A program made the position numbers and the translations under genes. A DNA stretch of 64,000 nucleotides from assembly GCA_905182745.1 (NCBI GenBank), contig CAJJCR010000009.1, forward strand, positions 1 through 64,000, given 5' to 3'. A model generated the notes under the pieces. That model was given only the letters and a program-made list of their open reading frames with translations. It did no database searches and was not told the origin of the DNA. The stretch comes from Bacteroidetes bacterium MED-G20. GTDB taxonomy: Bacteria; Bacteroidota; Bacteroidia; Flavobacteriales_D; Parvicellaceae. How positions within the stretch are numbered: position 1 is the first letter of the stretch; every line of letters begins with the position of its first letter. This document shows, one piece after another, positions 31,777 through 43,371 of the stretch.

Positions 31777-32603
31777 TTTTTAATAAGATGTTGTTTTATT
31801 TCTTCTGCTGTCTTATTGAAAACAATAAAACCAATTTTAGCTCTTGAAAAATCTTCCTCATTTTTTAATTTTATATCTAAGGTTTGTTGCTCGATATTTT
31901 CTTTTATTTCTATTACTTTCCCGATTTTTACTCCACCCGGGAACAATCCTTCAGCACCAGATGTAATAAAGTAATCTCCTAATTTTACTTTGGTGTAAAT
32001 AGGAATATTTTTAACAAATATATTTTGGTAGTTATTCTCTTCAGGAACCCATATTAAATCTCCCCAACTATTGCTGTTTTCGTGAAGTACTTTCAATCCG
32101 AAATTTGGATTGATTAATGGTCTAATTGTCGCGTAATTATCTGTTACATTTTTAACAATTCCTAAAATACCTTTAGTTCCAATCAATCCCATTTTTTCTT
32201 TGACACCACTTTTTTTGCCAGCATTTACTATTAAAAAATTTTCATAATATTTGAATTGAGAATTAATCACTTTGACCTCCTTGAATAAAAAGTTTTTTTG
32301 ATAAATAGTATCCTCAGATTTTATAAATTTTCTGCCAACAACCATGTCTTGATTTAAAACTTGGTTTTTTAAACTAGAATTTTCTTTTAGTAAATCGTTA
32401 TTGATCTCTCTTAAAGAGAAATAAGAAAACATATTGTATTGAAAATTGTAAAGACTTGATGTAATACTGTTACTTGAACTTAAATAATTATAATGATGGT
32501 AGGAATTACGAGAACTAAAGAGAAAAAACAATGAAATGAATTCTAAAAGCAGAAAAAAAAGAAAATTTCTGTATTTCTGAATAAGCAGAATTATATTTCT
32601 CAT
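31773..32603 (-). CDS. mreC: Rod shape-determining protein MreC
   Basis: Position between mreB and mreD; N-terminal TM plus coiled coil; NFLIVNAGKKSGVKEKMGLIGTKGILGIVKNVTDNYATIRPLINPNFGLKV, LGDYFITSGAEGLFPGGVKIGKVIEI. Confidence 0.93.
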   Translation of the reverse strand: MRNIILLIQKYRNFLFFLLLEFISLFFLFSSRNSYHHYNYLSSSNSITSSLYNFQYNMFSYFSLREINNDLLKENSSLKNQVLNQDMVVGRKFIKSEDTIYQKNFLFKEVKVINSQFKYYENFLIVNAGKKSGVKEKMGLIGTKGILGIVKNVTDNYATIRPLINPNFGLKVLHENSNSWGDLIWVPEENNYQNIFVKNIPIYTKVKLGDYFITSGAEGLFPGGVKIGKVIEIKENIEQQTLDIKLKNEEDFSRAKIGFIVFNKTAEEIKQHLIKK

Positions 32604-32620
32604 TTAAATAAATTTCTTCT

Positions 32621-33646
32621 CTATGCCTTAATTAAAAATTGATAATTATCAATGTTTTTAAGAGCAATGCCTGTTCCTCTAGCTACAGCCCTCAAGGGGT
32701 CCTCGGCTATGTGAACTGGTAGTTTAGTTTTAATGGATATTCTTTTATCCAAACCTCTTAACATAGAACCTCCTCCGGCCAAATAAATTCCAGTTTTATA
32801 AATATCAGCAGATAATTCTGGTGGAGTCATTTCTAATGCACTCAAAATAGCTTCCTCAATTTTTGAAATTGATTTATCCAAAGAATGTGCAATTTCTTTG
32901 TAAGAAACGTGAATTTCTTTTGGAATTCCAGTCATCAAATCCCTTCCTCTTACAGCATAATCGTTAGGTGGGTTTTCTAAATTATCTATGGCAGCACCCA
33001 CTTCAATTTTAATTTGTTCTGCAGTTCTTTCACCAATGAGAATATTGTGTTGTCTTCTCATATATTCTTCAATATCGCTCGTAAAATCATCTCCCGCCAC
33101 TCTTATAGACTTATCGCAAACAATTCCCCCTAGTGCAATTACAGCAATTTCAGAAGTCCCTCCTCCAATATCAATTATCATATTTCCCATGGGTTCCTCA
33201 ACATCTACCCCAATTCCAATAGCTGCAGCCATTGGTTCGTGAATTAAATAAACTTCTTTACCGCCAGCATGTTCTGCTGAATCTTGTACTGCTCTTTTCT
33301 CTACTTCAGTAATTCCAGATGGTATACAGATTACCATTCTCATAGTTGGTTGAATATATCTACTACCTCCTTTCATCATTTTAATCATTCCTCTAATCAT
33401 ATGTTCTGCAGCTTGAAAATCTGCAATGACTCCATCTTTAAGTGGTCTAATGGTTTTAATGTTCTCATGTGTTTTACCATGCATTTGCTGTGCCTTCTTA
33501 CCAATTGCAATTACTTTTCCAGTAGTTCTGTCCATAGCGACAATTGATGGCTCATCAACAACTACTTTGTCGTTATTTATAATTAAGGTATTTGCTGTAC
33601 CTAAATCAATAGCAACTTCTTGTGTAAATACATTGAATAGTCCCAT
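32621..33646 (-). CDS. mreB: Rod shape-determining protein MreB
   Basis: MGLFNVFTQEVAIDLGTANTLIINNDKVVVDEPSIVAMDRTTGKVIAIGKKAQQMHGKTHENIKTIRPLKDGVIADFQAAEHMIRGMI; start at the internal Met of ORF 32621..33721. Confidence 0.97.
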   Translation of the reverse strand: MGLFNVFTQEVAIDLGTANTLIINNDKVVVDEPSIVAMDRTTGKVIAIGKKAQQMHGKTHENIKTIRPLKDGVIADFQAAEHMIRGMIKMMKGGSRYIQPTMRMVICIPSGITEVEKRAVQDSAEHAGGKEVYLIHEPMAAAIGIGVDVEEPMGNMIIDIGGGTSEIAVIALGGIVCDKSIRVAGDDFTSDIEEYMRRQHNILIGERTAEQIKIEVGAAIDNLENPPNDYAVRGRDLMTGIPKEIHVSYKEIAHSLDKSISKIEEAILSALEMTPPELSADIYKTGIYLAGGGSMLRGLDKRISIKTKLPVHIAEDPLRAVARGTGIALKNIDNYQFLIKA

Positions 33647-33656
33647 AATTGTAAAT

Positions 33657-35161
33657 TTAATGTTTAAAATGTCTAGTTCCTGTGAATACCATTCCAATAT
33701 TATTATTGTTGCAATAATCAATTGACAAATTGTCTTTTACAGATCCTCCAGGCTGAATCACCGCATTTACACCTTGATTTCCTGCAATTTCAACACAATC
33801 TGGAAATGGGAAAAAAGCATCTGAAGCCATTACAGCATCTTGCAAATCAAAGTTAAAAGTTTTTGCTTTATGTATTGCTTGATTCAATGCATCGACTCTA
33901 GATGTTTGACCTGTTCCACTAGCTAAAAGCTGTTGGTTTTTCACTAAAACAATTGTATTTGACTTTGTGTGTTTGGCTAGTTTATTAGCAAAATAGAGAT
34001 CTTCCATCTGACTAGAAGATGGTGAATGATTGGTTTTTAATTCGAATGAGTCTGTACTTTCTACTGAAATATCTCTCTTTTGGATCAAAGTTCCATTGAG
34101 ACAAGATCTAACAATTTTATCCGGGAAAATTGTATTGTTTTGTTTTAAAATTATTCTATTTTTTTTACTTTTTAAAATTTCCAAGGCCTCGAGATTAAAA
34201 CTAGGAGCAATTACCACTTCACAAAATAAATTATTAATAAGAGTAGCAGTTTGTAAATCTATTTCTTTGTTTGAAATTAAAACACCTCCAAAGGCAGAAA
34301 CCGGGTCTGCTTCTAAAGCCGAACTATATGCCTCTACAAGACTTGGTCGTGAAGCAAATCCACAAGCATTATTGTGCTTTAAAATAGCAAAAGTTGGAAT
34401 TGCATCTTTAAAATCTTCCATTAACATAATTGCAGAGTCAATATCTAAAAGGTTATTGTAAGAGATCTGTTTGCCATGTAATTGTTTAAAGACATCTTCT
34501 AAATTTCCGGAAAACCAACCATCTTGATGTGGATTCTCTCCATATCTGAGTGGAGTGCTTTTAACAGAACCAAAATAAGCATGTATTGCTGTATCGTAAG
34601 TGCTAGAAACAGAGAAAGATTCAGTTGCAAAATATTTTCTTTCCTCAAGACTAATTGAAACTTCATCTCTTTTAGAGATAATATCTACTAATTCTTGGTA
34701 ATGTTCTTTTTTAGACAAGACTGTAACATCTTTAAAATTTTTAGCTGCAGCTCTAATAAGAGATATTCCGCCAATATCAATTTTTTCTATAATTTCTTCT
34801 TCACTTGAAGCAGAAGCAACTGTTTTCTCAAATGGATATAAATCAACTACAACTAAATCTATTTCCGGTATTTTATATTCACTTAATTGTAATTTGTCCT
34901 CATGATTATTCCTTCGATTTAAAATACCTCCAAAAACCTTCGGGTGAAGGGTTTTTACTCTCCCACCAAGAATAGATGGATAATCAGTTAATTCTTCAAC
35001 AGGTATTATAGAAATTCCTAGATTTTCAATGAATTTTTGAGTTCCTCCAGTAGAATATATTTTAACCCTTTAGAGTCTAGAATTTTAACCAACTCTTCCA
35101 ATCCATCTTTTGAAAAAACAGAAATTAAAGCACTTTTAATTGTTCGATTGTTCTCCACAGC
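33657..35161 (-). CDS. purH: Bifunctional phosphoribosylaminoimidazolecarboxamide formyltransferase/IMP cyclohydrolase, frameshift near 35060
   Basis: TPLRYGENPHQDGWFSG, ILKHNNACGFASRPSLVEAY, ASDAFFPFPDCVEIAGNQGVNAVIQPGGSVKDN; upstream frame TVASASSEEEIIEKIDIGGISLIRAAAKNFKDV, GGRVKTLHPKVFGGILNRR and N-terminus IKSALISVFSKDGLEELVKIL. Confidence 0.95.
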
Positions 35162-35318
35162 TTAATTTATAAATTAATAAGTTTAAAATTATCAACTATA
35201 TGGTAATAATTCACATAAAAATTTGGGATGTTGATAACTAAACTAATATTGTTCAGAATTAACTAGAAATCAAAGACAAAAAAAATGACATGACAAGTTC
35301 GTATCAAAAGTTTAGTAG

Positions 35319-36645
35319 TTAATTTATAATTTTTACGAGCTCTCTAGATTTTTGAATACAATCACTAACAGAAACTCCATTGAAATAATTGCCAATTAAA
35401 TGAAAATTAGAATTGCTATTTTTAAAATTCTCAATGGCCTTCAATAAATCAGAATGGTTTAAATTAAATTGTGGAATTCCTTTGGACCATCTGTAATGAT
35501 TGTCAATGATTGTTTCGCCTTTATGTCCAAGCAAATCTTCTAATTCTTCCAAAATTAATTCCTTGAGTTTAATAGGTTCATTTCACATAAATGTTTCTGT
35601 CTTTCACCTCCCAACTAAAACCGTGAATAGCTCTTTATCTTCTGGAGATACATAATCAAAAATTCTACTGTTAAAAAGTATTCCCAAATAACTCTTGTCA
35701 TCTGAAGGCTTTGTCAAAACCCCAAAACCTTGTTTTTTATTTTGAATATTTTTCTTTTCAAAACCAAAATGAAAAACATCAACTGGACTGTAAATAATTT
35801 TATCTAACTCTGTAATTAAAGAACGATCATCAATAAAATTCCTTAAAGAATATGCTGGTACAGAACAAATAATTTCTTTACAAAGTATTTTCCCCGATTC
35901 ACTAATTATTTCATAGCCATTGTCAGATTTAATAATTTGTTGGGCTTTATAATTAAATACTAATTTATCTCTCCATCGACTCGGCAATTTTAGAAGTCAA
36001 TTGAGAAAGCCCTTTTGGAAAATTAAATGAATTTATTTTACTTTTTTTATCCTTTTTAGACTTAAGAACTCCCCTTATTATACTTCCATGGGATTGCTCG
36101 AGTTTCCAAAGCAATTTGAGGGTATGTTCTGCACTCATTTTTCTGGTATTTCCAGCGTAAATCCCCGTAATAAATGGCTCAATTAATTGGTCATGAAATT
36201 CTTTTCCAAATCTTTTTTTGACAAACTCAAAAACCGAAGTATTTTCTTGGTGAGATTTTATAAAGGGTTCTCTTAAAATCCTGATTTTAGAAATAAAAGA
36301 AAATAAAGGACTAAAAATAAAGCTAATTGGGTTGAGAGGGATTTTAGTCAATCTGTTTTGGTGTAAAACAAAACGATTTTTATTGCTAGACTCTTTTGGA
36401 AACTGAAGTTCTTCCCATAAATTATAATCTTTTATTATTTCCTCAATTGCATCGTTATTAAGAAGAACAGTATTTGGGCCGTTTTCACATATAAAATCAT
36501 TTTCAATTTTAGTTTGAATAATACCCCCTGGTAAATTACTGGCCTCTAAAATTAAAAAATCACTTCTTTTTTTGGATAAGAAATGTGCTACACTTAAGCC
36601 GCATATTCCGGCTCCTATTATTACTGTATTAACTTCTTGATTCAT
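35319..36645 (-). CDS. hemG: Protoporphyrinogen oxidase (FAD-dependent), several frameshifts
   Basis: MNQEVNTVIIGAGICGLSVAHFLSKKRSDFLILEASNLPGGIIQTKIENDFICENGPNTVL, FVKKRFGKEFHDQLIEPFITGIYAGNTRKMSAEHTLKLLWKLE; C-terminal piece IDNHYRWSKGIPQFNLNHSDLLKAIENF...NYFNGVSVSDCIQKSREL. Confidence 0.9.
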
Positions 36646-36784
36646 CTAAAAAAAACAGATTATAAAAATAAATAATTTATCAAATTAAAATCTGAGTTTG
36701 TACTATAAAAATGATTAACATTTAAAGTAATTTTCATATATGCATATTCAATTGTATATTCGCAAACTTTAATAATATACTGAT

Positions 36785-39013
36785 ATGGCAATAATAGGGA
36801 AAATAAGAGAGAAATCTGGACTTTTAGTTACAATGGTAGGGCTAGGGTTATTTCTATTTATTATACCAGTTAATGATTTACTACAGCAATTCAACGGAAC
36901 TGGAAATTCTTCACTAGGATTATTCAACGATAGTGAAATAGACGCAAATGACTGGAAATACTACAATAGAGAAAATAAGACTAGAAACAACTTGAGAATT
37001 AACAATCTGAACTCTGGAGGTAACGGTAGCTTAACTAGTGACGAAGAAGACCAGATTAAAATAAATACTTGGAATCAAATGATTTCAGATACAATTTACT
37101 TTTTTGAATTTGACAAAATTGGATTGGATGTTTCTGCAGATGAATTAAACCAAGGTCTATTAAACGGTGAAAACCCTCTTCCTTCTTCTCTAAAAGAATT
37201 ATTTGTAACCAATGGCCTCTACAATAAAGATTCATTTAACATTTGGAAAACCAATAGAATAATTAATTTACCTGACAATCCAGAATCTAAAAGAGATCTT
37301 AAAAATAATATTGAAGATCCTTTAAAAAATGAAAGAAAGATTAATAAATATAGTGCAATGGTTAAATATGGTATTTTAGGAACTGTTCAGGAAGCTAAAA
37401 GAACATCTAACGAAGAAAAAATAACTTCAAATATTAATTATATTTTTATCGACTACAATGAAATTGATGATTCTTTGATTGATTTAAATGAAAAGGAAAA
37501 AAGATTGTTTTACAACGAACACTCTAACGAAAAGATGTGGGAACAAAGACAAAATTTAGTTTCTTATGACTACTCAATTTTAAAATTTAATCCCTCCAAA
37601 ACTGATGTAGCAAACTACACTGAAAGAATGGAATCTTTAATTGAAGATTTTAAATCTTCAAAAAACGACTCTTTGTTTGTTGCAAATTATGCAGAAACAC
37701 CAATGATGATTCAGTCACCTTACGGATTAAGGCCAAGTGGAAATTATACCAATCAACCTTACAAAGGAGGGAAATTTTCCTCATTTATTGATCAAAAAAT
37801 AAGCAATTCTGTTAAAGGAGATATTGTTGGACCATTTGTCACAGGAGATAAAATTCAATTGGTTAAGATTTATGATACGGGAGAAGAAGAGCAAGCCAAA
37901 GTAAGGCACATATTGATTAGTTCTAAAAAAGAAGATTTGGACGATGCTAAAAATAAAAAATTAGCAGATAGTATTTTATACGCAATAAGAAGAGATAGTA
38001 GTAAATTTTCATCCCTCGTAACTAAATACTCTGATGATCCTGGTTCGGTAGCCAACGGAGGTGTTTATTCTTGGTTCCCAAAAGGCCAAATGACTGCAGA
38101 ATTTGAAGAATTTAGTTTTTCAAAAAAAGTAGGTAGATCGGGTGTTGTAAGAACAAATTATGGTTTTCATGTTATTCAGGTTTTAGGAAGAAAAATTGGA
38201 ACGTTTAAGAAAATAGCTATTGTTGACGAAACAATTCAAGTTAGTAAAGCCACTCAAAATGAATTCTATGATTCAGCTGCCCTTGCTCTATATTACAAAG
38301 CGGATTCTAATGACTTTGAAACTGCTGCAGATGAGCTAGGTTATGAAGTTAAATCTTCCGGATATATTCCTTTAATTTATCCCAATCGTAGAACTTCAGG
38401 TCTATATGGTCCAGCAGATTTGAACAGAAATCTTAATATTTCTAAATGGGCTTTTAATAGCGATGTAGGAGACTTACTTGAACCAGAATATATTTCCAAT
38501 AACCAACTTGTTTTAGCAGTTTTAAAAGAAAAAATAATATCATTTGATAATTCTTATGATAATATAGCTTCCTTAATGGAACCTTTGATGAAAAATAGTC
38601 TAAAGGCCAAATACTACGTAGAGAATTTCTCTAAGAACTTAGATAGTGCTAATAGCATGGATGTAATTTCGGAAATTACTGGAAAAACTGTTGAAACTAA
38701 ATTTGTGAAATATAGTGATGTAAATATTGGAAACAATACTCAAGAATTAGCCGAACCAAAAGTTATGGCAAATATTTTTAGTCTAAATCCTGAAGAAATA
38801 TCTACAATAATTGAAGGTAAAAAAGGACTTTATATTATACAATGCCAAAAAACAAATTATCAAAACAGAGTAGATGAAAACACTGTGATTGAGAAAGCTC
38901 AATCTGAAGAAAAAGAAATAAGAACTTTAATCGAACAAGGTTATTACCCTGCACTTTACAACTCTTATAAAGTAAGAGATGACAGAGCAAAAAATATGAT
39001 TCTTAATAATTAA
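36785..39013 (+). CDS. SurA_N/PpiD-like peptidylprolyl isomerase (parvulin domain)
   Basis: MAIIGKIREKSGLLVTMVGLGLFLFIIPV; AKVRHILISSKKEDLDDAKNKKLADSILYAIRRDSSKFSSLVTKYSDDPGSVANGGVYSWFPKGQMTAEFEEFSFSKKVGRSGVVRTNYGFHVIQVLGRK. Confidence 0.92.
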   Translation: MAIIGKIREKSGLLVTMVGLGLFLFIIPVNDLLQQFNGTGNSSLGLFNDSEIDANDWKYYNRENKTRNNLRINNLNSGGNGSLTSDEEDQIKINTWNQMISDTIYFFEFDKIGLDVSADELNQGLLNGENPLPSSLKELFVTNGLYNKDSFNIWKTNRIINLPDNPESKRDLKNNIEDPLKNERKINKYSAMVKYGILGTVQEAKRTSNEEKITSNINYIFIDYNEIDDSLIDLNEKEKRLFYNEHSNEKMWEQRQNLVSYDYSILKFNPSKTDVANYTERMESLIEDFKSSKNDSLFVANYAETPMMIQSPYGLRPSGNYTNQPYKGGKFSSFIDQKISNSVKGDIVGPFVTGDKIQLVKIYDTGEEEQAKVRHILISSKKEDLDDAKNKKLADSILYAIRRDSSKFSSLVTKYSDDPGSVANGGVYSWFPKGQMTAEFEEFSFSKKVGRSGVVRTNYGFHVIQVLGRKIGTFKKIAIVDETIQVSKATQNEFYDSAALALYYKADSNDFETAADELGYEVKSSGYIPLIYPNRRTSGLYGPADLNRNLNISKWAFNSDVGDLLEPEYISNNQLVLAVLKEKIISFDNSYDNIASLMEPLMKNSLKAKYYVENFSKNLDSANSMDVISEITGKTVETKFVKYSDVNIGNNTQELAEPKVMANIFSLNPEEISTIIEGKKGLYIIQCQKTNYQNRVDENTVIEKAQSEEKEIRTLIEQGYYPALYNSYKVRDDRAKNMILNN

Positions 39014-40530
39014 TTTAAAAATTGTTTTAACCTTTCTAAGCTTCTATACTGGATTGCTTCTGCTACATGTTCAATTTTAATATTAACAGAGCAGTCCAAA
39101 TCTGCTATTGTTCTTGATATTTTTTTAATTCTATTAAAACTTCTAGCAGAAAACTTTAAAGTCTTTGCGGCATTTCTTAGAAACTCTAAAGTTTCGATCG
39201 ATAGTTCACAATATGAAAGAATTTCTTTAGTATTCAAAAGGGCGTTGTTTTTCCCCTGTCTTTTAAACTGAATATCTCTAACTCTTTGGACTCTTTCTTT
39301 TATAGTTTCACTATTTTCTTCTGAACTACCAACACTTGTCAGTTTATCAATTGATACAGATTCTACTTCAATTTGAAGATCTATTCTATCTAACAGAGGT
39401 TGGCTTAATTTGGAAAGGTATTGTTGAACTTTATAGAAAGATTGACTAGTAGTTGAATTTTCAAAATAATTCCCATTTGGAGTTGGATTCATTGCCGCTA
39501 CCAACATGATATTTGAAGGGAAATCCACAGAGCCTGAAGCTCTAGAAATAGTTACTCTTCCTTCTTCTAATGGCTGTCTTAAAACTTCTAAAACAACTCT
39601 TTTAAACTCTGGCAACTCGTCTAAAAAAAGAACTCCGTTATGAGCAAGGGAAATCTCTCCAGGTCTTGGATTGGAGCCTCCACCGACTAATGCCACGTTA
39701 GAAATAGTATGATGAGGACTTCTAAAGGGTGGTTTGAAAATTAAGATTGTTTTGTTGGTTAAACTTTCCTAAATATGAATAAATTTTTGTGGTTTCTAGC
39801 ATTTCAGACTCACTTAAGTCTTGGAAGAATTGTTGGGATTCTCTTTGCTAGCATTGACTTTGCCTGAGCCCGGAGGCCCAATAAGTAAAATATTATGGGA
39901 ACCAGCTGCAGCAATTTCAATAGCTCTCTTGGCAACTTGTTGTCCGATAACATCTGAAAAGTTGATTTCTTCACTTTATGGATTGTTTTAATTCTATTTA
40001 TTCTTTTTTTAAGGATGAGCTTTTTTATCTAAAAAATGATCTATTAATTGTTGTAAACTTTTTACACCAATAATATTTAATCCTTTTACTAGACTTGCTT
40101 CTTCTAAATTATTTGCTGGAATGATTATTCCTTTCATCCCTAATTTTTTAGCTTTTATAGCCATAGACAAAACCCCTCTTACTGGCCTTAGAGTTCCATC
40201 TAATGACAACTCTCCCATTACTACATAGTCTTTAAATAAGCCAAGTTTAATTTGTCCTGAAGCACAAAGAATACCAAGTGCAATTGGTAAATCATAGGCA
40301 CTTCCTTCCTTTTTTAAATCTGCTGGAGCTAGATTTATGATAATTTCTTTTACTGGGATTTTAAAACCAATATTTTTAAGTGCTGCAGAAATCCTGTAAT
40401 GAGATTCTTTAACAGCATTATCCGGTAGTCCTACCAATAAAAACTTTGCTCCTCTTGAAACATTTACTTCAACTTCTACTTTTTGAGCCTCAATTCCCTC
40501 TAAGGCGCAACCAATTACTTTCTCAATCAT
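39010..40530 (-). CDS. comM: YifB/ComM family Mg-chelatase-like AAA ATPase, frameshifts in 39690..40010
   Basis: [149 protein letters not shown]. Confidence 0.94.
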
Positions 40531-40578
40531 GTTTTTTGAACAAAGAAAGAATCCTAAGAACTTAAGTTTTTTACGTAG

Positions 40579-41874
40579 TTAAATTTTTGTGATTATTTTT
40601 CCAAATGAATATATGGTATGATCTAGATCTTGATATGAAATAGCGTCATTTAAAAAATAGCTTTCAAAAGCACTAGGTGGTAGATATACTCCGCTGGAAA
40701 GCATTCCATGGAAATAATTCTTAAAATGAGAATTGTCCCCCGCTTTTGCAGTTTCAAAATTCACTACTGGATCGTTTGTAAAGTGAAGCGATATCATGGA
40801 GCCTATACTATTGATATGATATGGCAAATTACTTTTTGACAATACTTTTTCCAATCCAGCTCTTAAATATGCTGTTTTTTCGTTTAAAGAAGTGTAAACG
40901 GTTGGGTTTGACTTTAAATGTTTTAGCATTGCATATCCGGCAGACATTGCAATAGGATTTCCACTAAGTGTTCCAGCTTGGTAGACAGGTCCATCAGGTG
41001 CTAGAAAATTCATAACTTCATTGCTGCCACCAAAGGCGCCTACAGGCAATCCTCCGCCTATAACCTTGCCATAAGTTACAATATCTGCCTTGACTCCCAA
41101 GATTTCTTGAGCACCGCCTAAAGCAAGCCTAAATCCTGTCATTACTTCGTCAAAAATTAATAATGAACTATTTTGAGTACACAATTCTCTAAGTTGATTA
41201 ATGAAATTTTTCTCAGGCAAAACACAACCCATATTTCCAGCAATTGGTTCTATAATAATAGCTGCAATTTGCTCGGGATATTTTTTAAATAGCTCTTTAA
41301 CTTGATTTATATCATTATAATTTGCTAATAAAGTATCGGAAGCTGTTGATTTAGTTATACCAGGACTATTGGGAACACCAAAAGTAGAAGCACCACTTCC
41401 AGCCTGAATTAAGAAAGAATCTGCATGACCATGATAACATCCAGAAAATTTAATGATTTTATCTCTGTTGGTGAATCCTCTTGCCAATCTCACAGCACTC
41501 ATACAGGCTTCCGTACCGGAATTTACAAACCTAACCTTATCGACATTGGGAGCTAAAGACACCAACAGATTAGCCATTTTTGTTTCCAACTCTGTTGGGA
41601 TACCATAGGAAGTTCCTTTTTTAGATTGTTCATTAATTGCGTTGATTATTTCGGGGTGAGCATGACCTATAATCATTGGCCCCCAAGAAGAAATATAGTC
41701 TATGTATTTATTGCCATCTTCGTCAATTAAATACGCTCCTAGTGCTTTTTTTATAAAAATGGGTGTTCCTCCAACAGACTTAAATGCTCTTACTGGCGAA
41801 TTAACTCCACCAGGTATAACTTTCTGAGCTTGTTCGAATAATTTTTTAGATCTATTATTTATGAGTTTAAACAT
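40579..41874 (-). CDS. hemL: Glutamate-1-semialdehyde 2,1-aminomutase
   Basis: [104 protein letters not shown]. Confidence 0.96.
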   Translation of the reverse strand: MFKLINNRSKKLFEQAQKVIPGGVNSPVRAFKSVGGTPIFIKKALGAYLIDEDGNKYIDYISSWGPMIIGHAHPEIINAINEQSKKGTSYGIPTELETKMANLLVSLAPNVDKVRFVNSGTEACMSAVRLARGFTNRDKIIKFSGCYHGHADSFLIQAGSGASTFGVPNSPGITKSTASDTLLANYNDINQVKELFKKYPEQIAAIIIEPIAGNMGCVLPEKNFINQLRELCTQNSSLLIFDEVMTGFRLALGGAQEILGVKADIVTYGKVIGGGLPVGAFGGSNEVMNFLAPDGPVYQAGTLSGNPIAMSAGYAMLKHLKSNPTVYTSLNEKTAYLRAGLEKVLSKSNLPYHINSIGSMISLHFTNDPVVNFETAKAGDNSHFKNYFHGMLSSGVYLPPSAFESYFLNDAISYQDLDHTIYSFGKIITKI

Positions 41875-41875
41875 T

Positions 41876-41908
41876 TTGAGTCCTTAAGATTTAATTCAGT
41901 TATATTTG
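41876..41908 (+). promoter_or_regulatory. Candidate Bacteroidota-type promoter of kynU (-33 TTG, -7 TAnnTTTG)
   Basis: TTG at 41876..41878 and TATATTTG at 41901..41908 with a 22-nt spacer, in the hemL/kynU divergent gap. Confidence 0.45.
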
Positions 41909-41935
41909 TAAATATTAATTTAAGAGCCGAATATC

Positions 41936-43210
41936 GTGACTAATTGGGAATTTTCTTTAGACTGTGCAAGAAAACTTGATGAAAATGACAAATTAAGTAC
42001 TTACAGAGATCGTTTTTTCATACCTAACTTCTCTGGTAGGGAATCTTTGTATTTCGCAGGGAATTCATTAGGATTACAACCTAAAAATGTTCAAACCTAT
42101 ATCCAAAATGAACTTGACGACTGGTCAAAATGGGGAGTGGAAGGTCATGAAAAAGCTAAAAATCCATGGCTAGATTATCACGAAATTTTTAACGATAAAA
42201 TATCTCCAATTGTTGGTGCTAAAAATAAGGAATTAGTAGTGACTCATAGCTTAACTACCAATCTACACCTTTTGTTAATTTCCTTTTACAGACCTAATAA
42301 AAAAAGATTTAAAATATTGTGCGAGAAAAAAGCATTTCCTAGTGATCAGTATGCTTTACAAAGTCAGGCCAAAATACACAATCTTAATCCCGAAGACTGT
42401 ATAGTAGAAGTCGGGCCTAGAGACGGTGAACATACTATTAGAACAGAAGACATTATTTCAAAAATCAATGAAATTGGCCAGGAGTTGGCTTTGGTTATGA
42501 TCGGCGGAGTAAATTACTACTCTGGGCAGGTTTTTAATATGCAATCCATAACCACTGCAGGTCACAATGTTGGTGCATTTGTAGGGTTTGACTTAGCACA
42601 CGGAGTAGGAAATATTCCCTTAAAACTCAACGAATGGAATGTTGACTTTGCTGCATGGTGTTCTTATAAATATCTTAACTCTGGTCCTGGTGGAGTAAGT
42701 GGATTGTACATCCATGAAAAACATGTTGCAAATCCAAATATTTTAAGGCTTGCTGGTTGGTGGGGCCACAACAAAGAGGATAGATTTAAAATGCCCGATA
42801 AATTCTCTCCTATTCCTACTGCTGAAAGCTGGCAATTATCTAATGCGCCTGTTTTGGCCATGGCAGCTCATAAAGCATCTGTAGATTTATTTAATGAAGT
42901 TGGAATGGAAAAACTTAGAAATAAAAGTATTTCACTAACCAACTACCTAGAGTTTATTATAAATCAAATCAATGAAAACAAGGAATCTTTTTTAGAGATT
43001 ATAACACCAAGTAATTCCGATGAAAGAGGTTGTCAACTTTCTATTATTGCTCATGGGAACGGAAAAGAATTATTTCAAGAGCTTTCTAAAAACCATATTG
43101 TTGTAGACTGGAGAGAGCCCAATGTTATAAGAGTTGCACCTGTTCCTTTTTACAATAGTTTTCAAGATGTTTTTGAGTTTGGAAGAGTACTAAATAATTA
43201 TTTAAACTAA
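41936..43210 (+). CDS. kynU: Kynureninase (GTG start)
   Basis: LYFAGNSLGLQPKNVQTYIQNELDDWSKWGVEGHEKAKNPWLDYH, GGVNYYSGQVFNMQSITTAGHNVGAFVGFDLAHGVGNIPLKLNEWNVDFAAWCSYKYLNSGPGGVSGLYIHEKH. Confidence 0.96.
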   Translation: MTNWEFSLDCARKLDENDKLSTYRDRFFIPNFSGRESLYFAGNSLGLQPKNVQTYIQNELDDWSKWGVEGHEKAKNPWLDYHEIFNDKISPIVGAKNKELVVTHSLTTNLHLLLISFYRPNKKRFKILCEKKAFPSDQYALQSQAKIHNLNPEDCIVEVGPRDGEHTIRTEDIISKINEIGQELALVMIGGVNYYSGQVFNMQSITTAGHNVGAFVGFDLAHGVGNIPLKLNEWNVDFAAWCSYKYLNSGPGGVSGLYIHEKHVANPNILRLAGWWGHNKEDRFKMPDKFSPIPTAESWQLSNAPVLAMAAHKASVDLFNEVGMEKLRNKSISLTNYLEFIINQINENKESFLEIITPSNSDERGCQLSIIAHGNGKELFQELSKNHIVVDWREPNVIRVAPVPFYNSFQDVFEFGRVLNNYLN

Positions 43211-43212
43211 TT

Positions 43213-43371
43213 ATGAATCCTGAAGTAAAAATATCTTTTCTTGCAATAATGACAGTTATTTTTGGATTGGTGGTTTGGAGAATTTCAAATAAAGTTTTTT
43301 CAGCAAATAAAAGAATCCAAAGTAGTAAATTTGAAAAATCTGAATATAGAAAAAGATGGAAAAGAAAGTAA
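43213..43371 (+). CDS. Small single-TM ORF between kynU and kmo (not in ORF track)
   Basis: ATG at 43213: MNPEVKISFLAIMTVIFGLVVWRISNKVFSANKRIQSSKFEKSEYRKRWKRK*, 52 aa, one TM and a basic tail; last 16 nt overlap the kmo start. Confidence 0.55.
   Translation: MNPEVKISFLAIMTVIFGLVVWRISNKVFSANKRIQSSKFEKSEYRKRWKRK

Noticed and set aside
33284-33547. Plus-strand ORFs 33284..33547 and 33426..33725
   Set aside because: Antisense to mreB; His/Ser/Cys-rich translation typical of spurious frames.
34030-34461. Plus-strand ORF of 143 aa
   Set aside because: Antisense to purH.
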